Made by a program: the position numbers and the translations under genes. The notes under the pieces were generated by a model. The model searched no databases and had not been told where the DNA came from. It saw only the letters and a list, made by a program, of their open reading frames with translations. From Entomortierella parvispora (taxonomy: Eukaryota > Mortierellomycota > Mortierellomycetes > Mortierellales > Mortierellaceae): 64,000 nt of DNA. Below, piece by piece: positions 22,886 through 33,867 of the stretch (position 1 is the stretch's first letter; every line of letters starts with the position of its first letter). The stretch spans positions 1,488,001 to 1,552,000 of the forward strand of contig OY752142.1 of the NCBI GenBank assembly GCA_963573315.1, read 5' to 3'.

Positions 22886-24045
22886 ATGGCAAGACGGTTC
22901 GTCCCCCCCGAAGACAGGGCTCCAGTCCTCGAGCTACCCGAGGACACCAAAAAGATCTTCTCGGTCGAATTCCCTGGTCACATCCAGAACCCAGACAAGG
23001 CCAAGCAATGTCTCGGTGGCGACAATGCCATTCTTAATGCAAGTTAGGCATTAGCTCTCTAATTCCTGTGTCTCCTTGACTGTGCGACGCTCCTTTGGTG
23101 GCGGTTTCTGTCTTACTTACTCAAATCCTGTTGGATATCCATATTTTCCAAACAGGCATACCTTGGAGGCTCACCCCTGGATATGAGGTATCGACTCAAC
23201 GACCCTTTCGCGATCCCGCTCCATGGATCAACTCTTCCCACCTCCAATCTTCTCTTAAAAGTCACGCGACGATACAAAGTCAAACGGCGACCCGATACAG
23301 AGCGCTCGACTCAGACTATCCGAGCACCCAAAGACGACGACATACCCTATGACGAAAACGAACAACCAGACATCAAGTATGATATGGTCGGCGCAATCTC
23401 AAAGACGACCCGATTCTATGGACTTGCAGATTTCCAAGTGCTTGTCGATCCAAAGGATGAGGTTTACAAGATCAAGTCGGATCTCCTCAATATGGATTGT
23501 AAGACCCCGTTCCCTCCTTTGAGTTTTGAATGGATAGGAAGATGTGAAGCAATTGCAAAAAATATTGAATCTTTTTAATACATTCATGGCACTAGACGAG
23601 AGTCTTATTGCGCTCAAGATCGATCACAGGAATCCAGTTGAAGACATCTCGACGATTCAGATTCTCCCACCACCTCATCTGTCTAAAACAAATCTACCCA
23701 ATCCATACCGGTACCGAGCAAGGGAAGGCACAGAGGCCGAACTTGAAGTAGGTTGCCGCGAGAATTCATTTTTAATTTCAAAAACCCCGGTGGTTTCTGC
23801 TTTTTATTGGCTACTTTTTGTCTAACTTTTCTTTTTTTTTTTGTCCTCTTGTGGAATAGGAGGAACGTGTTGGACGAGGCAAAGGAAGGGGTAAGGGCAG
23901 AGTCAACAGGGCAGGACGGAAAAGAGGACAAGGCGGCGGAAATGGAAGAGGTCGAGGCGTACGCAGGACGACAAATGTGGCGTCTATGCTTCAGGCGACC
24001 ACGGCAGCCTTCACCGCTACTGCTTCAGCTGCCTTGGATGATTAA
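22886..24045 (+). CDS. TFIIIC subunit 5 (Tau95/Sfc1) N-terminal-domain protein with RG-rich tail
   Basis: A 277-aa protein in four exons: 22886-23038, 23156-23498, 23596-23747 and 23860-24045. Residues 20-215 match the triple-barrel part of TFIIIC subunit 5: VEFPGHIQNPDKAKQCLGG, LDMRYRLNDPFAIPLHG, LLLKVTRRYK, and TRFYGLADFQVLVDPKD. TFIIIC binds tRNA and 5S gene promoters. The usual C-terminal DNA-binding half is absent. Exon 4 instead codes an Arg/Gly-rich tail (VGRGKGRGKGRVNRAGRKRG) and an Ala/Thr-rich end. Phase supports this reading, and the NAF1 stop lies only 66 bp further on. Intron 1 seems to use a GC donor (GCAAGT at 23039), the only junction that keeps the conserved LGG...LRYR spacing. 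Confidence 0.8.
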
Positions 24046-24111
24046 ACAACGCAATTCAATTCAGAAAAAAAAATCAAAATGAACTTTTCAGTCAGTAGAA
24101 ACAGATGACTT

Positions 24112-26238
24112 TTATTGAGGCTGCTGGTTCTGGTTCTGATGCTGCTGCTGAGGGAACAGTGGTGAGAGCATATTCATGATCTGTTGAGGATTGGCCTGCG
24201 GGGTTTGCTGTTGTTGTTGCTGTTGTTGTTGAGGATGAAAGCCAGCTTGCGGTTGGTATTGAGCCTGCATTGGATTGTAGGCTGGATGCATCGCTGGCGC
24301 CGTTGGCATTTGCTGTTCAGAGGTAAAGCTGAATGCCTGGGAAGGAGGTGTAGAAGTGGCAGATGCAGGAGCTGCAGTCGCTTGCGAATGGTGGAACTGC
24401 TGCTGTTGTTGTTGGAGTTGTTGCTGTTGGTGCTGCAACCTTTGAATGGTCTCTTGAGCCTTTTGAATCTGCTGTTGGTAGAGCGCCTGCTGTTGTGCCT
24501 GCTGAGCTTGAATCTGTTGATGTTGCAAGCGCTGCTGCTGCAAGAGTTGTTGATGTTGGAGCTGCTGCTGCTGCTGAAGCTCCTGCATGTAATTTGATGG
24601 CTGCCGTGCCTGCTGGTGTGGGGCTTGATGTTGTTGTTGCTGCTGCTGCTGTGATTGTTGTTGAGCTCCTCCTATCATAGTCTGGAGTTCACGCTGCTGC
24701 TGCTGGTACCATGGCAATGTTCCAGTAGAAGCAGAAGAAGATGGCGCGTTGGAACCTCTGGCTGCCACTCCCGGACGCTGTAGGATGCGGTATCCGTCTT
24801 CAGGTTCGTTAAACTTTGGCCTGGCGGGTAGTGCGATAGGCTGACGAGGTGTAAACGCAGGTGCAGGAGCCTCTCCATTCATGGCCTGTAGGGCCGCTGT
24901 TGTGTCGGCAGCCATACCAGGCATCTTGCGACCCTTCTTTCCTTTACTCTTGTTCTTGGCCATCTTGAGCATCTTTTTGTGCATCATCTCCTGTTCGTCG
25001 TCTGAAAACTCCAACTCGACATCGTCTACTTCTTCATCAAACTTGTTACTGGCATCGCTTCCCTTCAAAGCCTTGAGAGGTCCCGTCATGACAATTGAAC
25101 TGTGCTCTGGCACCGCGTATACGGATGTCCCCATCGTACAGGATTCGGGGATTTCTGCTGCAGTGTTGAAACGAATAGAGTACAGTGGTCGAGCAACGGG
25201 TCCAAATGTTTCAAAAATCTACAGAAATTGTTTGTCGAGTTAGTAAGGATTAGCAACAAGGAAGGATCACTTCCATGTGATTGTAAAGCAAACAAGTCTT
25301 ACTTCTCCAAGAACTTCGCTTGTTTGGACACCTTCCTCGTTCTTTGGACCGTGAATGGCAGCGATAGTTCCCGAATCCAAGACACGGACTTCCCCACTTT
25401 GGGCTGCCTGGACCACCACCACATTGTCAACAATGGACATGACAGTACCCATTAGCTCCAGCTTTGCCTCTGGTCCAAGAACAATATCGGGTCGTTTCAC
25501 CTCTGGAAGTTGCAGGATCTCATTGGCGGTGTGCAAAATCGTTGTTGGTGTAGGCTCTTCGTCCTCATTCATGGCATCGAAAGCAATCAACGCCTTTTCG
25601 CGCTCTTCCCGGGTGAGTTTTTTATGCGGCATCACATCCATGTCCGAGTCGGAATCGGAATCCGAGTCAGAAGATTCACTACAAAATATGTCAGAAATCC
25701 TTCCAGGGTGAGTATAGGCCTTATCTACCGTTCGAAATTAATCGCTTTCTTCAAAAGCATCATTGGAAACATACGGTGCATCGTCATCATCATCGCTGGA
25801 CTCCAGATCACTCGATTCGTAGCCGTCCACTTTGGTCGCAGCACCGGCGATGGCCGCGTCCAGAATATCTTCCGTTTTGGCAGCAGTTGTACTTGCGCTG
25901 ACTGCAACAGCGGCCATGGCGATATCAGAATTGTCCATGGGCGAATCTCCATCTGCGATAGCGTGCGTAGAAGTCTGTTGTGCGAATGAAGGGACTGCTT
26001 GCTCCTGATCCTGGGAGACAGTATGGGAAATAGGAGTGGCCTCCATATGAATGTCCACGTCCATACCACTGCTGGTTGAGGGAGTGGCTGCAGGGATGAT
26101 ATGCTGCTCCGTATGAGTACTGTGAGCAGGGTGCTCAGGGACAGTAGGCGCGTTGGTGGCGACAGGGGCGTGTCCCATGTCCATGACGGTATCTTCGACC
26201 ATGGCGTCCTGATTATCGTAGGGTCCTGTATCCATCAT
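24112..26238 (-). CDS. NAF1: H/ACA snoRNP assembly factor Naf1
   Basis: A 648-aa protein in three exons: 26238-25775, 25678-25303 and 25218-24112. The N-terminal third is disordered and acidic, ending in an alternating Ser-Asp run (SDSDSDSDSD). The Gar1/Naf1 core follows (LGPEAKLELMGTVMSIVDNVVVVQA; LDSGTIAAIHGPKNEEG; IFETFGPVARPLYSIRF). After a basic lysine-rich patch (KMLKMAKNKSKGKKGRK) comes a 250-residue Q-rich tail with many CAG/CAA runs. Naf1 escorts nascent H/ACA RNPs and is replaced by Gar1 on maturation. The poly-Q tail is longer than in yeast. The gene converges with the TFIIIC homologue and diverges from mrps16. Confidence 0.92.
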
Positions 26239-26525
26239 ATCTGTTGTGTATATAGATTTGATGCGGTGTCGGGGTGTCGATCAAGCAGCGAAGTGGATGC
26301 CTGAGAGGAGTAGATGGCAGAGAAGGAGGAAGGAAGAATAGTCCTGTGCAAAGAAAAAAAGAAAAAAAAAAAAAGGGAGAAGAGGCATGAACAGGTGGCT
26401 TGTGCGCCCAACAACAACAGTCACCGCTCCTCTGCGTGTGCTTTACATGCTGATCAGCATTTCCCTCCCGAGTGCGTCCTTCCCCCCCTTCTGTCTGTCT
26501 GCATCCCTCCACATCGCACATCGCC
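26239..26525. promoter_or_regulatory. divergent promoter of NAF1 and the bS16m gene
   Basis: A 287-bp spacer between divergent starts. It holds an A-rich tract (about 26348-26372) and a CT-rich stretch before the bS16m start (about 26458-26510). No specific motif recognised. Confidence 0.5.
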
Positions 26526-26989
26526 ATGCTCTCCATCAAACTCGCCCGCCACGGGGTCAAGAACAACCCTTTCTTCCACATTGTCGTCCTCCAGAGCAGA
26601 TCCAGACCCACTCGCAAGCCAATTGAGCAGCTCGGAACTTTCAACCCCATTCCCGACAAGGAGGGCAACAAGGCCATCAGCCTCAACTTTGAGCGCGCAA
26701 AGTACTGGATTAGTGTCGGTGCCAAGCCCAGTGACACTGTCGCCCGCATTCTCGCCAAGGTACGTTGGTCATCCAGCGCGCTCTCACCTTTTTGATGGCA
26801 CAAAATGAATATTTTGCATTCATCTCCATGTTGTTTTGGTGGCAAAGGGACTATTCTAACCATCCTCGCTGCTTATTTATATATTTTAAGGCCGATATTA
26901 TTCCAGCACAACCAAGGCCCGGAATGCCCAACCCTTCCCGCTCCACCCCTATCAAGGATGCCACCACCCCCACCACCCCCTCCGCATAA
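26526..26989 (+). CDS. MRPS16: mitochondrial small-subunit ribosomal protein bS16m
   Basis: A 110-aa protein in two exons, 26526-26759 and 26891-26989. MLSIKLARHGVKNNPFFHIVV, then the Arg-rich KPIEQLGTFNPIP and LNFERAKYWISVGAKPSDTVARIL blocks, are the bacterial S16 fold nearly end to end. The short C-terminus after ADIIPAQPRPG is Pro/Thr-rich. The protein is nuclear-encoded and acts in the mitochondrial 37S subunit. No long presequence is evident, which is common for this subunit. Confidence 0.93.
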
Positions 26990-27782
26990 GTCCTAGACCG
27001 TTGACGATCACCTCAACTTGTATTAAAATCCAGCTTGTTTTCTTGTTTTATTCAGCGCATCTGGGCATCCAACAATTCTTCATTTGGCATCAAAGCTTAA
27101 TCAAGGACCGCAGGACAGAAGGAGCTGGACCAGCCATTCAGGATTGATGCAATGTCCCCAAATATTTGAACAGTTGTATTTTGTTTTCGTCGTCTTTTTG
27201 CTTTTTTCGGAGAACATATCCAGGAACACTCGACAGGAAAACTGAGCAATTGGTTTCCCAATTACAGAGGAATCAGAGCGAAACTCTCTGGAAGGAGACA
27301 ACACCGTGAAGACTACCATCAGTCGAGCCATCTAGGAAAGCTCTTAAGGTCACTCTGCTGGACATGTGCTCGGCAACCGTGTTCTATTGTTGAATTTTCA
27401 GCTCGTTGGTGGTGTTTGGACTCTCCCTCTCCCTCTTCGTCTCTCTTTGTGTCCATCAGTCTCTCTGTCTGCCAATCTAACGGTCTCCTACGGACACAGG
27501 GCCAACGACATACCAGACTGTGAATTTTTGGATCCAAGGGAGCAATTGGGTGGGCTTAATCTTGTTAAAGAAGCCTAGGCCAAGATTGCACCTTGTTACT
27601 TAGCGTCAGACCAGTCGACCAGCTCGGGAGAAGATGGATTGTTGTTCTGATGCGCGTGCGTGAGATGCCTGTGTCCAACTTCTATAAATGGCCTTCCAGT
27701 GCAACCACCTTCTTTCTTCCTCATTCCTCCCCACCTTTTTCTTTCCTCTCGACAACATCCCACAGCAGCAGGTCATTTCCCC
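26990..27782. other. intergenic region, no supported gene
   Basis: Nearly 800 bp between two plus-strand genes. No recognisable coding content. The last 100 bases before 27783 are CT-rich and are the likely core promoter and leader of the SEL1-repeat gene. Confidence 0.5.
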
Positions 27783-29735
27783 ATGGCGACGAGTGTTTCC
27801 CCGGCGCATCCCCCTAGTGGTCAAGACCGCAGCGCGATGTCTGCACTAAAGCTTCAACAGCAACAGCAACAGCAACAGCAGTTTTACAACGAGATGGCGG
27901 CAACGCAACCTCAGGGACCCTCTTACCATACTCAGCAGCCACAACAAGAACCTTCTAATCTCTCCAGCAGTGCCCTTCAGTCAATGCCATTGTCGATGCC
28001 CCTCTCCATGTCGTCAGAATACCCCTCCTCCTCAGAATACTCTTCACAGTCGCAACAGCAGCAACAGTACTCTCAACAGTACCAGCAAGGTGACTACGAC
28101 CAACAAACTCAGCTATGGCAGCAGCAGCAGCAATACTACCAGCAGCAACAGGGCTACGGACCTGAAGGGTTTCCAGGTGCCGGAGGTATGGTGGGTGGCC
28201 CAGGATACGGACCTGAGGATGGGATGACGGAAGAAGAATACATGTTGATGCTCCAGCAGCAGCAACCCCCGGTGCTATCGCATGACCATCTCCGACCAGG
28301 GCACAAGGCCACGTTGTTGTCCTATACTCAGACGCTAGAACTTTATCGGCAAAATGCCAAAAAGACCAACGATCCCGAACTCCAGTTTGAATTCGCAGCC
28401 TTTATGATTGACGCTGGTAAGGACCAAGAGGATCCCAAGACACGGGCTGAACTCTTTGATGAGGCCATGAAGTTGCTCCGAAAGTTGGCGACGAATGGTC
28501 ATGCGGAATCACAGCACTACCTGGCAGAGTGTTTTGCTTCTGGGTTTGCAAGGGGGAAACCTGACTTTGACAAGGCCTTCCCGCTCTGGGTCCAGGCTTC
28601 AAAGCATGGCCATCCTGACGCCGCTTACAGAACAGGGCGTTGTTACGACGAAGGTTTAGGCACTCGTAAGGACAGCGCAAGGGCCGTTCAGTTTTACAGG
28701 TATGTTGTAAATCTTTTATTTATCAGGTTGGGGAAGGAGGAGTAAGCACATAGCCATGACCGCATTTTGAGGCGTGGTTCAGGGGTACGGTCCTATCTTT
28801 CTTTTTTTTATGGTCTTTGCACTCTGGTGCGATGGTGCTTTGGCCCCCAACTGGTCTGGTCTTTACCATTCATTTTTCAAAAAGATTGTCCCACGAAGTG
28901 TTGGTCTTATTTTTACCCATTCTTTTTTTCTTTTGCGGGCAGCGAGATCAACAAACCTGCACCAAAACAATTGTAAAAAGGACAGGGATCGATCGGTCTG
29001 GATTGACAACAATGCTTCCTTCTTTTTTTTTCCTGCGTGGTTTTACATAGGAAAGCGTCTTCAGCGAATCATCCTGGAGCCATGTGGAGATTGGGCGTAG
29101 TCAGCCTGTATGGTGAACTCGGCCTCACAGCCTCCCCTCGCGACGGCGTTAAATGGCTGAAGCGGTCCGCCCAAGCGGCAACGCCAGAGTTCCCGTTTGC
29201 GCTGTACGAACTGGCGCAGTTGCATGAACGCGGGATTGAGAACATCGTCTTTATTGATCCCGAGTACTCCATAACCCTCTATACCCAAGCGGCTGAACTT
29301 GGTCATGCACCCTCGGCGTTCCGTTTGGGTGAATGCTGGGAGTACGGGAAACTTGGCGTGAAGCCGGACTCCCGACTCTCGATCCATTATTATACCCTGG
29401 CGGCTCAGGAGGAACACCCAGAGGCCTGTTTTGCGCTCGCGGCTTGGTACTTGGTCGGGTCTGAAGGCGTCCTACCTCAATCGGATGCAGAGGCCTATAT
29501 CTGGGCCAAACGGGCAGCAGATAAGAACCTGGCCAAGGCTCTGTATGCTCTCGGGTACTTTACTGAAGTTGGAATCGGACCCAAGAAGGATTTGGACGAG
29601 GCCATTGAGTGGTACAAGAAGGCCGCTGCTGCAGGCGACAAGCGCGCGACTCAGAGACTGGAGGGTGTGCCTGTCGATGGGAACAGGAAGAGGACTCGGG
29701 GCAGCAGCAAGGAAGAGAAATGTTCTGTCATGTAG
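27783..29735 (+). CDS. SEL1-repeat protein, chitin-synthase activator (Chs4/Skt5)-like, with CaaX box
   Basis: A 533-aa protein in two exons, 27783-28699 and 29051-29735. The start MATSVSPAH is followed by about 165 residues rich in Q, S and Y (runs of CAG/CAA). About seven SEL1/TPR-like repeats run from about residue 210 to 510 (HAESQHYLAECFASGFARGK; HPDAAYRTGRCYDEGLG; HPGAMWRLGVVSLYGELGL; AKALYALGYFTEVGIG). The C-terminus is KEEKCSVM, where CSVM is a prenylation (CaaX) motif, as in yeast Chs4/Skt5. Such proteins recruit and activate chitin synthase III at the bud neck or septum membrane. Intron 1 is 351 nt, long for this window. Assignment to Chs4/Skt5 rather than another SEL1 protein rests on repeats plus CaaX. 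Confidence 0.85.
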
Positions 29736-29923
29736 AGCGAGTGAAAGCTCACTGTTAAGTATTTCCATTTTCTAATAAACATCATTTATATGTCGGATAT
29801 GAACAGGTCCTTTGGTGGACATGGTTTTATGAGGATGAAAATGGGGAATGAAATAATAAAAAATGCTATTGTACAGTTCGAACAAACAAAAAGTGAAAGA
29901 GAAGAAGGATGATAGCCAGATCC

Positions 29924-32402
29924 TTAATGCTTCATCATCTTTTGCTTCTTGATGTGGGCATGCAAGGCAACCTGCTTCTCTCTCAAACTCATCTTCTTCT
30001 TCTCGCGGACCTCGCGCTTGTGAGCAATCATCATAAAGTTCTTGCCCTTGGCCTTCTCCTTGTTGGTACTGGATCCACGCTCCGTCGATCCCTTGCGCGA
30101 TCCAAACTTGTCGCGTCCCTCGCGTCCATTCTTGATCGACTCCATACGCTCTGCATAGTCCTGCTTGGCCTTCTTGCGGGGCCCAATAATGGATCCGATC
30201 GAGACCTCGCCCTCGGCCTGGTTCTCTGTATCGGTTGGGTTGGGTCGCTTGCCAGATCCAGATCGGACAGGGTTCAACTTTTGATCTGCCTGTCTCTGCA
30301 ACTTCAAAGCCTCGATCTTTGCGAAATCTGCAGGGGTCAAGATCTTTGTTGTTGCAAGCAACTGAGCCGCAGCCATCTTCTCCTTGCGCTCCGCCATCAT
30401 CTGGGCACGCTTGGCCTTGGTCTCCTCGTCCTCCTCCTTGGCCGTCTCTTCCTCATCCTTGGGCAAGAGACCCTTCTTCTTCAAGCGACGCTCCTTGTTG
30501 ACTGTCATACGCTTGGTCTTTGGCTTCTTGTTGCCATCCTCATCCTCGGATCCCGAATCCTCATCGTCCGATAACTTGATGTTCAAGTCAGCCTCATCAT
30601 CCGAAACGTTGATCCAACCGCCCTGCTCCTCATCCTCATCCTCAGAGGCCTCCTCCCAATCGTCCCAGTTATCGCCCTCACCGTTCTCATCAGGGTTCTC
30701 GGCCAAGAGCTGAAGACCCTCGAGGTCGCCATCATTGTGGCTCTCACCGTACTTGGAGGGCTGCATATCGCGCATGTTCATGGCGGCAGCACGACCACGA
30801 TCCTTCTTCTTGAGTAACTCGGGGTTGATCTCACGGAAAAGACCGATCAAAGAGCGCGAGGCCATCATGACACCCTTGTCGCGATGGTTCTTGTATTCCG
30901 TCAAGTCGTGGAGCAAAGTGGCCTCCATGGCCAGAGGACAACGCGAGACAATCTCACGGATACCGTTCAAACCGGCCGCCATGACCTCAGCAGCACAATG
31001 CTCCGTCACGAAGTTGTTGGCCAAGGTCTGGATCACGGGCTCGATCACATCTGGGGGAATCAAATCGTGGGAAGCCTGAGCAGTGATGGCAATGATCTGA
31101 GTGACATCCTTCTGAGTGGGCTGAAGACGCTTCTGAAGGTATGGGTAAAAGGCCAGGATGGTCAACTTGTGGACACCAATGATACGCGAGATCAAGTTCA
31201 TCAACATGAGTTGAACCTCATGGCGTTCACGCGATCCTGCCAAGTGGGTGTACAACTTTTCGGTAAAACCCTGGGGGTCGTTCAAGAGATGGAGGGCCGA
31301 GAAGTTGAAAGTCTCTGCCTTTTTCTTGGAACGCTGCTTCTTCTTCAAAGACGCCACCATCTTGTCCATCTGCTTGGATTTAGCCTTTGTCTTCTTGCTG
31401 ACGTTCTGCTTGTGCTGCATGGCCTTGATATCAGGCAACTCTTCCTCGTCCTCTGAATCGCCATCATCCTCGTTGTTGCCGAGGAAGAATTGAAGAGCAG
31501 TGACCATAATCTTGGTCACGGGAGAGAAGCAAGCATGAGCGATAACGTTGACAGTCTTGGCATCATTCCTACATTGACACAAAAAGATTCATCGATCATG
31601 GTTAGAATTCAAGATGACTAGATAAAAACGATCATCCTTTCGCACAGAAAGAAAGGAAAGGAGAGAAAAGGAAAGAAAAAGAGCAATTACCAAATGTTCT
31701 TGCGGTATAACTCAATACAGACATCCAAACTACGCTTGGCAGCGATGGCGTTCTCGCTTCCAGTACCGGCGGCACCTTCAGCTGAGGTCAACATGGTGTA
31801 CATGAATCCCTGAAGGGTCTTGTTCATCTTGTTGTTCTTTGCCTTTTGGTTGCTGGTTTTGATGTCGTTCACAATGTGGTTGTAGAGGATATCACGAAGG
31901 ACCTTGTCTCTGCAGCGGAAGAGCGTAAAGAAGAGCGAGAGCAAGGCTGTGGACGAGATCATTTCACGGTTACGCAACAGGACCAAAGCCTGGACCATGG
32001 TGCGACGGAGTTCAGCATTGAGAATTTGATAATGCTTGGACAACAGGGCAATGATTTGATCTGGGAACTCCTTAGTCTCCTCAGGGTAGCATGGCGAGAC
32101 CTTTGAGAAGAATGAATAGAGAATGAGCTAGTTAGATTGCGTGCGCAAGGGAGGGAAGGTATGCTTTTGCAGACAATGGAATCAGAGAGGGAAGAGGATG
32201 TTACCTGGGCAATAAAGTTGATAAGATCCTGAAAGTCGGTGGAGAGTTCCTCGGGCTTGAGCTCAAAGATGGCCCTGGAGGACTCGAAGTGGCGCAACTG
32301 CTGCAAAAACTCTTCCTTGTAGGAGAGAGGGTCACGCTTGATGAGGTTCTGCAGTTGGGGGATGTTTGTGGGCAGCAACGCAGCCCTGTTTCTCTTTCCC
32401 AT
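29924..32402 (-). CDS. SDA1: Sda1, 60S ribosome-biogenesis and export factor
   Basis: A 750-aa nucleolar protein in three exons: 32402-32205, 32100-31691 and 31568-29924. The N-terminus [20 protein letters not shown] and the blocks [16 protein letters not shown] and NRTLQ-like [12 protein letters not shown] are typical. The central region has [20 protein letters not shown] and [19 protein letters not shown]. The C-terminal third is highly acidic, then basic ([16 protein letters not shown]), ending in [19 protein letters not shown]. Sda1 acts in pre-60S maturation and export and is needed for passage through G1. Length matches fungal orthologues. Confidence 0.94.
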
Positions 32403-32580
32403 GGTGAATGTGAGTGGAGAGGAGAGGAGAAGGGAGGAGGATGAGAACAATGACAGAGCGATGCGATGATGAATGCCCTTTGTCGAATGAAGGCGAGGAA
32501 AAAAAAAAGAAAAAAAATCAAAACAACACAGGAAACGCAGTCACTCAGCGGCACTATTTTTTTGGTGTGCCTGAGCCATT

Positions 32581-33476
32581 TTACCGCTGTCTTATCAAGG
32601 GTCGACCCTCCTCCTCTTCACGGCTCGTATCCCTCGTAGCGATTCTTGTCGGTTGCAAATCGCTCTCAGGGTCCTGTGCGCCCATTCGACCGCGTTGGCG
32701 AATCAAGACTTCAAGGACACTCGTCCTGGGTCCCAACACCTGCAACGAGAACTTCCAGAACGCCACCGCGTTCAGGACAAGATTGAAGACCATGCCTAGG
32801 CTGCAACCAAGTATCTTGACTTGAATAAGGACCATATTGATGAACGAGATTGCAGTGAATTGAACCACAAACGGGTTTTTGGTCAAACCAGCCACAATGC
32901 TTGGCATATGAGCCACACAGGCCAAGGCGACCATGATTCGATTGGGATGGTTGCCTTTTTTCAAGATTGATTGTATGAAGGTTAGTCCTCTTCAGAGTTT
33001 TTGTTGAATTTTTCCGTGAGTGCAATCTTGGTCCCTCGCCGTTTGCAACAAAGCCAAATGCCGCGGCAAAGATATTTGCGAGCGGCCAGCAAGAGGTCAA
33101 GAGGAGAGCGAATCTGGGCCCTTCATTCTGCAAATGTGAGGACACTGTAGAAAATGGATATGAACTTGTTTGAATAGAAGTAGAGAGGAAGCTGAGGAAA
33201 CAGGAAAAGAAGAGAGACGAGGAAACAGGAAAAGAGGAGAGAAAAAGAAAAAGAAACATACTGAGAATATGGCTAGCGCAGACATCCAGGCGTGGTGGAT
33301 GGCCCTTGTGATCGAGTGACCGACTGCAGCCTGAGCCTGCGCCGCCCATTCCCCGGCGAGGAAGGAGAGAAAGAGAGGAAGAATAGACAGAAAGGACAGA
33401 AACAAGAAGAAGCAAGAAGGGCGAGGGGCGGGGACACTTTGCGCGAGTGCATGGATAGAGCCACTGCACGAAGCAT
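32581..33476 (-). CDS. small multi-pass membrane protein, unrecognised
   Basis: I do not recognise the family. The 3' exon 32954-32581 is clear and codes two or three membrane spans (IMVALACVAHMPSIVAGL; FVVQFTAISFINMVLIQVKI; LGMVFNLVLNAVAFWKFSL) and a charged tail. Exon 33127-33040 codes another span (ALLLTSCWPLANIFAAAFGF). Exon 33336-33262 reads AQAAVGHSITRAIHHAWMSA. A phase-consistent model starts at the ATG at 33476 and splices at 33438 (191 aa in total). The first exon is speculative. The 33040/32954 junction has no GT donor in the right phase, only a weak GC. The topology (about four spans, hydrophilic C-terminus) is the secure part. Confidence 0.5.
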
Positions 33477-33867
33477 GCAGGACCCAGGACGCAGTGGATG
33501 GACCTGAAACGCAGATTGGTGGCGTCGTTTTTTGGCTTTTCGCGCAGCCACCTCTCGCTCACACACACTTGCTCGGTCTGCGCTGATTTGGCTCCGCAGG
33601 CAAGACACACGGCGGACAAGACAAATGAGCACAGAGCAGGAGTGTGTGTGAAAGAGAGTGGAAGTGTGAGAGTGAGAAAGGGGCCGCCTCCTCCACACAC
33701 GCGTACATCCCACCCTCCCTTTCCGTTCCCTTTTTTCCTCTTCTTTCTTCTCTTCTCCTCTCTTCTCTCTTTTCTCCATCACTCCACCCCCCTCCCCTCT
33801 TTCCTTCCTCTTCCTCTTCCTCTTTTTCATCACCGCAGAATCCCTTTTCCTGGCCCTGCAGCAACTA

